Positions 10,690-21,699 of a stretch of DNA of 64,000 bases are shown in pieces. Positions within the stretch are counted from its first letter, which is position 1, and every line of letters starts with the position of its first letter. Source of the DNA: Symsagittifera roscoffensis (lineage: Eukaryota; Xenacoelomorpha; Acoela; Convolutidae); NCBI RefSeq assembly GCF_963678635.1, contig NC_087064.1:11578819-11642818 (forward strand), in the 5' to 3' direction. The translations under genes were made by a program, and so were the position numbers. Under the pieces are notes generated by a model that saw only the letters and a list, made by a program, of their open reading frames with translations, did not search any database and had not been told where the DNA came from.

Positions 10690-11030
10690 AAAGAAATGCA
10701 AATCAGTTTTTTCTTCGTAAACATGCATAATATTCTGCACTTTTTCGTTGAGCACCCGGTATTTTTTCTTTTTTGTAAATTGATGCCCACTCGAGGCGTT
10801 ATAGAAATTAAGTTTTTGGACGGACGCGTCTTTTTGCAAATTTGCAATCACTTTCCATATACTGGGATGCGATCCACTGAAGTATGACTGTATGCCATAA
10901 TGCCAGCCCTCTACAGCATTTGTTGTTCTGGCCAAACCCGATGATGCCGCATCCCTTTGATTCCATAATGAAGGGGGGAATAGGGCTTCCCGATTCGGGA
11001 CGAGACTTTTTATGTAGTTAGATCCAAAAT
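10690..11030 (-). pseudogene. MULE-type transposase C-terminal fragment
   Basis: The minus-strand ORF 11094-10666 contains EALFPPSLWNQRDAASSG, then LARTTNAVEGWHYGIQSYF and HPSIWKVIANLQKD. This is the conserved block of Mutator-like transposase proteins found, often with FLYWCH zinc fingers, in many invertebrates (P-L-F-P..W N...R T N N..E G W H). Only this C-terminal part is present. The catalytic DDE core and zinc fingers are absent and the ORF start is unrelated, so it is a dead fragment. Flanking terminal inverted repeats were not identified. Confidence 0.65.
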
Positions 11031-11094
11031 ACAATGTAGATGCCGAATTGATGCAGAAAAAGTAGATGCAATAGATGCAGAAAACTTGTTGCAT

Positions 11095-11981
11095 AGTTGT
11101 TCAGCAACTGTGGGACAAAAATCAAAGTCTTACTGCCTCATTTGATGAGCCATTACAAATCATGCTTTTCGTTGTTTTTTGGACTTTCAAAACATTTGAT
11201 GACAGGGATTACAATAGCTTGTTTTGGTTTTGATAGTATTACATCAAACTTTCTGCGAGAGGAAAACGTTTTCAATTTTGCCTCATCAATCAGTTATCTG
11301 ATATCATTGTTAGAAATTTTGTAAATACGCAAAACTCAACAATCAGACTTCCAGTAAATCAATTCAAGTACTTTATAAAGAGAAACTCGTTTTTTGAGGG
11401 AACTTATCTGAAACACCCTGAAATAACATATCATTAATCCTGGGTAAATTAATCCGGTCTTAAGTCGCATTTTTTATTACATAAACAATGTATTCACTGT
11501 CAAAACTCGATCCCCATGCGAGCTGTATTTTGCCATATTTAAGCGCATTCCTGGTCTTCAAATGTTTGGACTGCTTTGAAACCGCAATTTTACTTTGATT
11601 TAAATTCTTTGACTTGGCTCTGATCGGTGGATGGAATTCAATACTTACCAGCAGCCGCCGCGTTGGTTATACATTCTTTGTTTATTTATCAAAACACCTA
11701 CCTGATAATCCAGACTTAAAACTGTGCAAAACAGGTCACGAAAACAACAAAAGGTGAATTCAAAGAGAACTCTGATCTCCAGCCAAAACAAAAACGGAAA
11801 GACCTGTTTGTTGCAATTATCTGATAAATTGTTTTCGCTTAGTTTCTTATAAGATTTGATAAGCTTTGAAGCCAGCTGAAAGGTGCGAGCAGGCATTAAT
11901 TCACATGGCGTCGCTGAACTATTAGAATAAATAACTATTATCTTAGAAAAAAAAGGTTCTTCAAGAAGAACTTTTTGCGAT
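11095..11981. other. AT-rich spacer, nothing recognised
   Basis: Only short ORFs on both strands, without conserved motifs, coding bias or splice-site pairs that I could support. Confidence 0.4.
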
Positions 11982-12480
11982 GCAGGGGCGAATTAAGGAG
12001 TTGGCAGGGGCGGACACCTTCTGCTGTTTTTTGAGCCCCTAATAGTTTTTCTGAATAACACCCTGGGTGCCGAAATGTACTAAATATGAAGGGGACCGCT
12101 CGCCAATAAAGCAAATTTGTTTGGATTTGAACAAAACCACCAAAAAAGTTTAAAAAGACTCTTTTAGTAATTTTTGGCATATAATTTGTCTATTAAACAG
12201 AGTTTTTTTAAAAAATGGATTGTGATGAAGTTATCGGTGAGCTCAGAAAATCAATGAGGCCACCTACAAAAAGTTGCCTCCTCGAGAAAAACCTAGATCC
12301 TCTCTGTGACGAGATTTTTCAATCAGGCGTGGCTCTTTTAAAAAGGAAAACACATTTCTCTGTTAGGCACTTTTTTGAGAAGTTGACAAAAAAAAATAAA
12401 ATTTTTTGGCACGCGCTCCCCTCTCAAAACTAAAAAATATTGGCGCCAAATTTAGGGTCGGCCAGTTCAAAATGGATGTC
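11982..12480. mobile_element. Degenerate hAT-like MITE copy
   Basis: It begins with CAGGGGCGAATTAAGG and contains, near 12400-12470, the internal signature of this family: a GC-rich CACGCGCTCCCCTCTCAAAA followed by ATTGGCGCCAAA. The same block occurs in the copies at 36345, 48703 and 49823. No matching target duplication was found, so this copy is probably truncated or rearranged. Confidence 0.45.
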
Positions 12481-12485
12481 GTACA

Positions 12486-12785
12486 ATAAATCTTGTTAAC
12501 TATCCCCCCTTTTGGACCTTGTTAACTATCCCCCCCCCCCATGCATGTATTATTTTTGACAAGCATTTCTGTATGAAAAATGCATTTCGAAATTGTCAAA
12601 CATTAATTGGGTTTTCATTTTCGCGCGTTCGTATTTGTAATACTCACTTTTTATTTAATACCTACATAAAAATTTTCAATTAATAATATTTTTTGAGAAT
12701 TGTTTAAGCTATTGAAAATGTGGCAGCCAAAGTTGAAATTCTGAAAATCGAAATGGGGGGAATAGTTAACAAGATCCCTGAAAGG
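12486..12785. mobile_element. Foldback element with GTTAAC and poly-C/G ends
   Basis: The left end TCTTGTTAACTATCCCCCC (from 12491) is the inverted complement of the right end GGGGGAATAGTTAACAAGA (about 12757-12776). A second internal copy of TTGTTAACTATCCCCC at about 12520 makes the left arm duplicated. Short relatives occur at 33462-33523 and 50781-50833. The interior is AT-rich with no gene. Confidence 0.5.
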
Positions 12786-14589
12786 AAGACTTTTTGACCC
12801 CCCCCTTAATCCGCTAATGGTTATGAAAAATGTTTTGTGATACTCTAATAAATATCGGTTCATTCTTTGTTATGAAAGGTAAACTAGATAACTTTTAGAA
12901 TTATACAGTGTTTAAAGGAAACAGCCTTGGAATTATACAGCTTTCTTTTCAGGTTTTGAGCAAAATTGATCAATTTTTGTCCAACGAAGTTTATTAGACA
13001 GGTACGACTTGTTTTACAAGTAACTTTTACTGCGAAATTTTACAAGTAACTTTTTTGCTCACATCGACTCATTACTGCAAAATTTAGAATGCGTACCGAC
13101 TGGGGCATGAAAAACATATTTGGTTGTTATATTCAACAATTTAAAGCCCCTCGCTACACCATCATAAAGTTGATTCGTCAGTGAGGTGGGGCAAAAGGAA
13201 AAAGAACCCTATAAACAACCACAATAAATGATTTTGCGCATGTGGGCAAACTGATCGTTTTTTTTAACTTACTGGGCTACCGTGCAGCTATACTTCCGCG
13301 CTTTCGCCGCTTGTAATTGCAATTTAGCGCGCATTGCATCAATTATCTAAAGTTGTCCAAAATGACAGTTATCTGGTCCCCATAAGTTTACTAAACAATT
13401 TTTCGGAGATCAACCCTTCCCGCGCATAAAAGTTTTGTTCCTTTTTTGATAAGTTGGAACAAGAAGCCTGAAACAAAAAAAAGTTTTTTTGGCCAACTTT
13501 AAAGTTGTGTCAGTTTGTCTTACCATGCCATACAAAAATAAAAGTACAGTGACAGCACGTGACAAGGAAAGTGCAAATTTTTGATTTCCACGAGCAACTG
13601 AACAAATATTTTCTTCAAGTTTTTGCCGCTGTCTCTGCAACTATTTGAGAAATAAGATTGAAATTTTGACATGAAATTAGTCGAAAGGGTTAAGCTAGCC
13701 AAAAAATGAAAATTTTGTTTTGAGGCGTAATTTAGCCAGAATATCAAATTTAGTTTTAGAGGAATTATTTTTGTGGAAACTAATGTAAAGAATTCTAATT
13801 TATGAGCTCAAGTTGGTGCTTTGCGAAGTTGATAAGCTTGACTTAGTCTTTTTTCCGGCGAAAGACGTCAGATAACAGAACTGAAACAGTTACTTGATTC
13901 GGTGTCCAAAAATTATATATATTTTTTGACGACACATACTTTAAAAGTTCGCAGGAGCTTTAAAAAAATTGGACAAAATGTCGACAGAATATAACTGCTA
14001 ATGAGAATTTTGTGCCTGGCTTGAAGCAGTAATTTTTCCGAAAAATTAGAAGAACAATGTAATTATAGATTTGTATTAATCCTTGACAAAATCTCCTACT
14101 TAAAATTTCGGCTGTTTAATTACGCCGGACTTAGTAGCACTTTCAATTCTATTAACTATCAAATTTTGGTGGCAAAAAAGTAATTCAAGCTCAACAACTT
14201 TCCAAAAAAACTAGTTTAAGCCCGTAAATTCGAGTTCTTTATATTATTCACAAGGATGATTCCACTGCAAGAACACTCAACAACTAACTTGATATAATGG
14301 TTAATTTACGCCTTCAAAACAACAGTTTTTCTTTTTTTTAGGCCGGTTAAACCTTTTCAATTATTTTAATCTAGCGCATGTCAAAATTTCAAAACTTATG
14401 TCTCAAATAATGCAGCAAAAACGTGAAGAAAATGCTTGTTCATTTGCTTGTTAAAATAAAAAAAAGGCAACTTCTATGTCTCGTGACGGTACCTCTTCAG
14501 TTTATCTGCCCTTCACAAGCAAAATTTAGTTTTCAAAATTATCTTTAGAGTCCTTATTCAAAGTGTAGCAATTAATTTATCAAAAACTA
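12786..14589. other. AT-rich spacer, nothing recognised
   Basis: No conserved ORF, RNA gene or clear repeat was recognised. There are several homopolymer A and T runs. Confidence 0.4.
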
Positions 14590-15322
14590 CAGTGCTGATT
14601 TAAATTATCCGGAGAAAACGAACAAAACTTGAATTTTCAAACGCGTTTTTCTCAAATTGGGTTAAGATTAGACAAAAAATGAATAGAACAAAAGTTGCTT
14701 AGAATTTCACCAGAATTAATATGGTGCCATTTTTTCTCCGAAATTCTCAACAAAAATTTTACCCCAAAAATGGGTTATTTTGGCTTTTTTCAATTAATCA
14801 AGAATTACGCTGAAACTACTTTGTTAATTGATGAGAAAATTATATCACAGGAAGCCTCTTACGCAGTTCAAAAAAAGATTAAGAAGGGATAAATCTCCAA
14901 AAACTTGCGCAAATTGCTTAAAATTTATTTTTAAGCAAAAATTCTGGGTTTTATATAGTAAAAATCACATTTATTGACTATCAAGTGAAAACTTTTGCTC
15001 TTATACTGGTTTTTGGAGATTTAACCCTTCTTAATCTTTGTTGAGCTGCGTAAGAGCCTTCCTGTGATATAATTTTCTCATCAATTAACAAAGTAGTTTC
15101 AGCGTAATTCTTGATTAATTGAAAAAAGCCAAAATAACCCATTTTTGGAGTAAAATTTTTGTTGAGAATTTCGGAGAAAAAATGGCACCATATTAATTCT
15201 GGTGAAATTCTAAGCAACTTTTGTTATGTTCACTTTTTGTCTAATCTTAACCCAATTTGAGAAAAACGCGTTTGAAAATTCAAGTTTTGTTCGTTTTGTC
15301 CGGATAATTTAAATCAGCACTG
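14590..15322. mobile_element. Tc1/mariner-type MITE with ~300-bp inverted arms (copy 1)
   Basis: The ends are CAGTGCTGATTTAAATTATC and its complement, directly flanked by TA on both sides (14588-14589 and 15323-15324), the target duplication typical of Tc1/mariner elements, which also commonly start with CAGTG. The two arms (about 14590-14890 and 15015-15322) are near-perfect inverted copies and enclose about 120 bp. The same peptide can be read from both strands only because the arms are inverted copies. No transposase is present, so the element depends on another for movement. Confidence 0.85.
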
Positions 15323-15324
15323 TA

Positions 15325-17700
15325 TAACAGTTAATCTACAACTGTCAATTTCTTCTTGCTAAACCTGTAAACACAAAACCGGCCGATTTTGGGAAATGTG
15401 CAAAACTATGTTCATTTGTTTTTATTTGCAATTTTATTGCGAGAGTAATTAAATAAAAAACCCAATTTCAAATTTGGATGTGTAACGTTTCCTACCATAT
15501 TTGTTTTTTCAAATAAATGAAAAATTTTCGATCAAATTTGAACTCAAGGGCCTGAATTTTTTGCATTTTTGCAGTTTAATTTTCAAGCTAACCATTAATG
15601 ACATTTATTTTTAACATAACATTTTTATATTTCAACTTCTTATTGTAAGAATTGACATCATTAATAGCTTGTGCATCGGGCCTAAATTTCAAAGTCAATA
15701 TTGCGCAAAAGTGCTGCAATACGTTCGAAATCTCATTGATTTGATTTTCTTTCGTTTTAGCAGAGGATATAAAGTGTGCTGTATGATAACTTTTGGCGTT
15801 GCTTTCAACTAGAATCTCATTTATATCAAAAATCACCAAAAAATTTCAGCGGAAAAAAATGACATTTTCATGCGTTTTTTCTTTCTAGTTTTATATTGAA
15901 AAAAAAAATTAAGGAAAAAAAACTCGTGGTTTTCACAAAGATCTTTAATGCATTAGTTATTTTTCTCAGAATTTCAAAAACAAAATAAATTGCCAAAAAA
16001 AAATCTTTTTTTAGTTCACTTGAGCTCATTAACCTTTTTTCAACTTTTTGACGGGCATTTTTTTGATTTTGAACTGCTTTTGAAGTAAAACTTAACAAAA
16101 TGATAAAATGTATGATAAAATGAACTATGATGAGTAATGATTTTAATTTAAACTTTCTCTATGATAGAGTAAACTTTGCGCTGTATTTTAACTTTGAAGC
16201 AACTTTTCTACCTATATTTTGATTGAATTTGGAAAATACAATCACTTAATATTTTGGGTTTTCTAAGAAAAGCATAATTTGATTGTTGTGTGGTTTAAAT
16301 GAAAATAAAGAAGATAAATCAATGCAATGATTCTGATCCGAGGTATTAAAAATCAAACTAAGTATTTTTCCCTTCCAAAAAAAAAAATCAAAAATTAGGA
16401 TAACTTTGAGTAAAAGAATTCTCAGGAAAAAAAACAGCATCAAAAAAACACCAGATAGCTTCTGATATCAGGGCAAATCCCGTAAAATGCTGACTACTAT
16501 TAGAAAAATTAATACCGTTGTCAAAAAAATGAAATATATGAAACTTCTCAAAAAATCCATGCTAAAAATAAAATGTTATTTTTCTCATTTACCTGGAAAA
16601 CTTACGTGGAATAGTTGGGATTAATTAGGATTAATATACACCTCATTTTAAGCCTGGGCAGAAATAGTTACGCGTAATAGCAACGTAGCGCGCACATGGT
16701 ATTAATGATCTCAAAATGACTTTCAAAACCCCATAAATCACCAAGCATTTACCGGAGGTTATATTTCTTTTAGATTTTGTACTAAAAATGACGCTTCAAG
16801 GTACGCGGTTTGAAATTAACAGTTTTAACTTTCATTTTGCGGACACATGGCAACTCTTATTTCTATTTTTTGGGCTTCGAAATTTGCAAACTCATTTACT
16901 TTAAATCAATCAATCTTCTTGATCGGTCTCATTTACGGAGCAAGAAGCATAAGCTCAGACAGGAAGAGTGGTGTACTTGACAACTAGAAGCTAGGCAATC
17001 AGCCATCCAAGGTGACCATTTTTTCACTGAGATCTTACCAGAGCCCACTCCCCTCCCCTGTCTGACCTTCCCCGCCATAAGTAGACGCCTTTGGAGCCTT
17101 CCGTGTCTTTGTTGCGGACCGAAGAGTCAGACATTTTTGGTTGGGAGCCTGCGGTGCAGCCCACGACCACTACTGCGCCTCCACTATGCCTAATTCTTAA
17201 CCCATGGTTCTCTTAGAAACCTACCAGTACAATCTTATCTCACTAAAACGAACATTTTTATAGCCTAATCAAATTTCGACCGCTTTTTCTGTTACTCCGT
17301 TTTCTCTATTTGTCGCAATTTGACCATTTTAAAAAATTTTATCAATTTTTTTGCCTCAATTCGCTTGAAATAGAAAAAGGAAGTAAACATATTGAAGTAA
17401 TTTTTCCTTTTAAGTATTACAGTGGGCGGGTAGTTGGCTGATGTGTCTTGTATTTAATTACCTTAAGTGATATATTCGACCAAACGAGGCGCAACCAATT
17501 AGAAGGCGACTTCTGTATCTGTTCAGGGCCTGTATCTCAATTTGCCCAGTTTGGTCACGCATAAATAACACTACTATCCTCTTTCATACATTTCGACCCT
17601 CTAAATGTTTAAGAAGTAGATATAGAACGGAGGTCGGTCTAAGAGAAGAAAGTTCCCATAGCAGAACGGTACTAAGTGCAGAACGATGTGAATAATGCAA
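15325..17700. other. AT-rich spacer, nothing recognised
   Basis: Mostly low-complexity A/T sequence to about 16.9 kb. A GC-richer stretch at about 17.03-17.2 kb has no clear ORF or splice structure that I could support. Confidence 0.35.
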
Positions 17701-17715
17701 TCGAACTGATAAGTG

Positions 17716-17806
17716 TTGCGAGCTTGCCAGTCCAGAGATTCGAACTCTTAACGAAAAGGCCTGACTGTTACTAAATAGTATCGGCGCAGACCGCCGTCGC
17801 TCGCAA
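17716..17806 (-). ncRNA. tRNA-like stem structure
   Basis: An exact 8-bp stem (GCTCGCAA at 17799-17806 and TTGCGAGC at 17716-17723) closes a 91-nt segment. On the minus strand, near the 3' side, AAGAGTTCGAATCTCT forms a T-arm-like hairpin with the B-box core GTTCGAATC. The acceptor arrangement and D-arm do not fit a normal tRNA. It may be a tRNA-derived SINE, a decayed tRNA pseudogene or chance. Confidence 0.3.
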
Positions 17807-17824
17807 AACGCGTCCACCGCCATG

Positions 17825-18665
17825 TCACTGTGCGAGACTTAGCACCAAGTGAACTATCTTCCCTCTAGTTCAACACGGGGATGTAGTTTACTGTTTTATA
17901 TGTAATGTTTTCAGCCAATCAAATTTGAGTATAGTACATGCAGGCCTTACGGCGTGAATTTGCTATTTAATTATAGGATAGGGGGGAGGTTGTTGACATG
18001 GGCCGAGACTTTGCTGATGTTTTTGCGTTTGTGTTCTGCTGTTAGACCATTCGGCTCTGCCTCTCTTTAGAATAGTGTGCGATATACTTTATTACAACAG
18101 CCTCTCTCGGCTGGTATCTTTTCTTCTCCTTGCTCTCATGGAAGGTAAGGATAGGTAGCTATTGCACCACACAGACACGCGAGCTCTTCAGAATTGCTTC
18201 CAAGTCCCAATTTGTGTTTACCAACCGAAGATAATAACTCGGATCTTTCCCTATATTCAGTTTATCTACCTAAGAGCCCCAGTTTACTGCACCAATCTCC
18301 ACAAGTATAGACTCCGCATGTCGAAAAGAATAAGAAAAGAATAAGGGCAAACGGAAAAGTTTGTTCACTTAGGTGTTCCATTTCAGTTGTCTAGAATCCA
18401 AATTATACACTTCGTAACTAGGTGAAAATAACTGGATATTCAATAAAATAAAACCTGCTTTTCAGGATATCCTACTAAAATAACCTACAAGCATGCAAAG
18501 TTTAAGAAGTGTTTTGACAACTTTGGCTGCTTAAACTTGATATAGTTAGTCCTGCAATTTATTTTCCGCCAAGTGTTCCTCTCCTCTGCATGGTAAAATA
18601 GCGGTAAGTTGAACTAGCTTCCATATTGAAATTTTCTTCATCTAGAACAAACAAGATTGCTCTTA
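17825..18665. other. Spacer of near-average GC, nothing recognised
   Basis: Somewhat richer in G and C than the flanks, with short ORFs only. I found no conserved motif. Confidence 0.3.
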
Positions 18666-19440
18666 AATCAGGGCCAAGTCCTGAATGTTCCGACAGAATT
18701 TTAAGGTCAATTTAAACGTTTTTTGGTTGAAAAGTTGACAAAAATATCAACAAAGGCTACTTTTCCCATATTTTAAAAAATTTATTACCACACCTTTATG
18801 TAAACTACAAGAAGCTGTATTTAGCGTGTTGTATTCTTCAATTTGAAACTCATTAACCCTCCGCTTACGCGAGTTATAAGATAGACATATATCGGTTTAG
18901 TTATCCCAAATTAGCCAAATTAGCAAGTTTCAAACCCCAATATCTTTACAACAAGCAATCACAGCTGAATTTTTTTTTAAATTTGATTTCAGGTCAAGAA
19001 TATCTTTCAGATGTTGTAAAAAGATTCCGTCAAAAACGCGTAGTTATGAAGTCAAAAATTGACTTAGAAAAAAAATTGTCGTATCAAGTCAAAACTTTGA
19101 ACGTTCCGAATGAAGTAGTTTAAGTTTTCAAAAAAAAAACGGATAAAATTTTCAAAAAATGATTTTTTATTTAAATTATTTTGTACGTTTTTTTTAATGA
19201 AAATCAACCTCCACACACCATGTAAAGAACAAAATTATACATTTTGAGTTTAGCTAAATATTAAATAGACCAACGAGCATCTTGGAACTTTTTCAAGAGA
19301 GATTAAATCTCCGCTTACGCGTTAATAGCAACAAACATATCGGGCATCCATTTTCATAAAGATGAAGATTATCCGGTACTCCTAAATGCGCATTGCAGAC
19401 ACTGTTTTTTGTTCCGACTTTGAAGCGATGAAGTAATGTT
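18665..19440 (-). repeat. Diverged copies of the HINE-like repeat family 1
   Basis: The segment starts with a decayed end (CAGGGCCAAGTCCTGAATG, then TTCCGAC). It contains two blocks with the family signature CCGCTTACGCG near 18862 and 19312, the second followed by TTAATAGC, plus a ~CCTCCACACACCATGTAAAG block near 19210. The order matches the better copies at 26283-26768 and 27214-27738, in the same orientation. Confidence 0.5.
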
Positions 19441-20184
19441 TTTCATGTAATTTTTTTTTCAGACAGATTTCTGGAATAAAATTGTAGAAAGGGGATTGGG
19501 CGGGTTTACTTTGTCCTGAAGTCGTTTTGAGCCAAAATTAATGATCGCTCAATACTTAGAGGACCATATCTACGATTCTGAAAAATATTATTCAGCACAC
19601 AAAATTGTTCCGAAAGGAAATCAAGTTAATTGGTCAATTTAATGTTCCGTTTTTCAAAAAAAAGGATGAAAACATATGGACTAGTTTTTTATCAAGACCA
19701 ATTTGTGAAACAAAGTTATAGAGGGGTATAGATCCTGGAGGACTAAAGGACAGTAACCCTATATACTTTTTACTCACTTTTTGTCGATTGGTTAAAGTTG
19801 CTACACCGAAAAGCAACAAGCATGGATCATGCTGAGTCACGAACATCCCAGTTTTTGATGCAGAGACGGTGACACGACCATTTAACCAGCGTTCCCCCAA
19901 AAAACTTACATAGTATTTTTATAGAAAAAAAAATATAGCAACAAAAACGATTCAATTTGTTCAACAGGAAGTCATTCTATTGAGCGGACAAAATAATTGT
20001 TTTTGTGAATTAATTTTCGAGAAAACGATAAAGTTGTAAAAAACTCATTACAATTGTAAAAAAACTCAACTAATCTTTCTTCGTGTCAATGAAACGAAGT
20101 AAAGTCACGTATTTAGATTGTTTGTGTTATCTGTTCCCAAAAAATTAAGAACATCTGTCACGCTTAAAAGTATTAGAGTAATTA

Positions 20185-20690
20185 ACGCATTGAAGACTCT
20201 TATTTAGGTCTTGCTGATTTTTTTTTCAGGAAAAAATCTTAAATTGTACATAAAAGCTTTTATAACTACAGATAGGCATTCATACATATTGATGCATTTA
20301 TGAATACCTTTAGGTATAAATGCACTTTTTGAGTTCAATTGAAATTCATCTGGTGAAAGAGACGTAAACAGCACTCTCCAAATACGAACGTGGAAAAGGC
20401 ACAAAAAAACGTAAACGACTTCTAGTTTCGAACGTGGAATTTAATTTTTAGATTTCCAGTGAAAAAAAAATGTAACCTGTCAATCCAATTTCCTCAAGTT
20501 GGATTAACTTTATCAAAAAAACGACAAACATAAATCGTTCTGGATTTTCAAAGAGCTAAAAGGGCGTCTTTTTTTTTCTTTGAAGTTTGGAAGTTCAGAT
20601 TTTTTCAACCAAGTCAGTGTTTTTTTTGCGAGTTGACTTTTAATTTCTTTGTAAGTCGAGTTTTATATGGATGTCGAATATCTCTTACCC
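20185..20690 (+). repeat. Dispersed repeat family 3, copy a
   Basis: Ordered blocks: GAAGACTCTTATTTAGGTC, a T-run ending TTTTTTTTCAGGAAAA, TATAAATGCACTTTTTGAGT, CTAGTTTCGAACGTGGAA, AGATTTCCAGTG, and ATAAATCGTTCTGG. The same order occurs at 42905, 55440, 56310 and 61180, always on this strand. There is no ORF. I saw no terminal inverted repeats, so the class is open. Confidence 0.55.
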
Positions 20691-20839
20691 ATTTATTACA
20701 CCGAAGACTTTAGTCAAGGTGTTATGGTATCGTGTAACGGGGTTTTTTTTTTAATGTTGTCTGTTGTCAAGTGTCGACAAATAACGTCCACAGTTATCAA
20801 TTATCATGTGGGCTGGACTATATCGCGCTATGTCACGTG

Positions 20840-21125
20840 ATTGCGTATGTTTGTTTCTTTATTTGTTCATCTTTATTTATTTAATTATCTGTTCTTCTAT
20901 TTATTTAATTATGTTTAGTTTGCTTATATTTATTTATAATTTATGTATGTACATATTTATTTTTGTTTATTTTTATCACGTGTTTTGTTTATTTATTTAA
21001 TTACTCTTTCTTTCATTTAGTTTTGCTTTTATTATTTCTGCGTGTGTATTTATTTAATTTATTTATTTTCATTTATTTATATTATGGGTCTGTTTGTTTG
21101 GTTATTTGTTCATATATATTTTATT
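20840..21125 (+). repeat. T-rich TTTATTTA low-complexity tract
   Basis: Repeated TTTATTTA/TTTATTTG units over about 280 bp lead directly into the 76-bp satellite. ORFs here are artefacts of the composition. Confidence 0.6.
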
Positions 21126-21640
21126 GTATACATGTGTTAGTACCATTTTTAGTTCTCGAACTGTTATTCCATGATCTTTGTCAATATAGCAAAATTTTGG
21201 TGTATACATGTGTTAGTACGATTTTTAGCTCTAGAACTGTTATTCCATGATCTTTGTCAATATAGCAAAAATTTGACGTATACATGTGTTAGTACGATTT
21301 TTAGCTCTCGAACTGTTATTTCATGATCTTTGCCAATATAGCAAAATTTTGGTGTATACATGTGTTCGTACGATTTTTAGCTCACGAACTGTTATTTCAG
21401 GCTCTTTGTCAATATAGTAAAATTTTGGTGTATACATGTGTTAGTACGATTTTTAGTTCTAGAAGTGTTATTTTATGATCTTCGTTGATATATCAAAAAT
21501 TTAACCTATACATGTGTTAGTACGATTTTTAGTTCTAGAACTGTTATTTCAGGCTCTTTCTCGATATAGCAAAATTTTGGTGTATACATGTATTAGTACG
21601 ATTTTTTGTTCTAGAACTGTTATTCTTCAATTATTAGTTG
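21126..21640 (+). repeat. Satellite, ~76-bp unit, about 6.5 copies
   Basis: The anchor GTATACATGTGTTAGTACGA recurs at about 21126, 21202, 21279, 21354, 21430, 21507 and 21583 (spacing 75-77 bp). Each unit continues with TTTTTAGCTCTAGAACTGTT and a block ending in ATATAGCAAAATTTTGG. The copies are similar but not identical. Confidence 0.85.
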
Positions 21641-21699
21641 TTCAAGTTGTTTGGTTTTTGCTTCAGTTTCTATGCCTTCGGTGTATTGCGCGTAGCGCC

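Noticed and set aside
14695-15217. Two homologous genes on opposite strands (65 and 78 codons)
   Set aside because: The peptide similarity is a by-product of the inverted arms of a MITE; no transposase or other domain is encoded.
20806-21250. Hydrophobic ORFs as membrane proteins
   Set aside because: They are translations of TTTATTTA low-complexity DNA and satellite; Phe/Leu/Ile/Tyr richness follows from composition.
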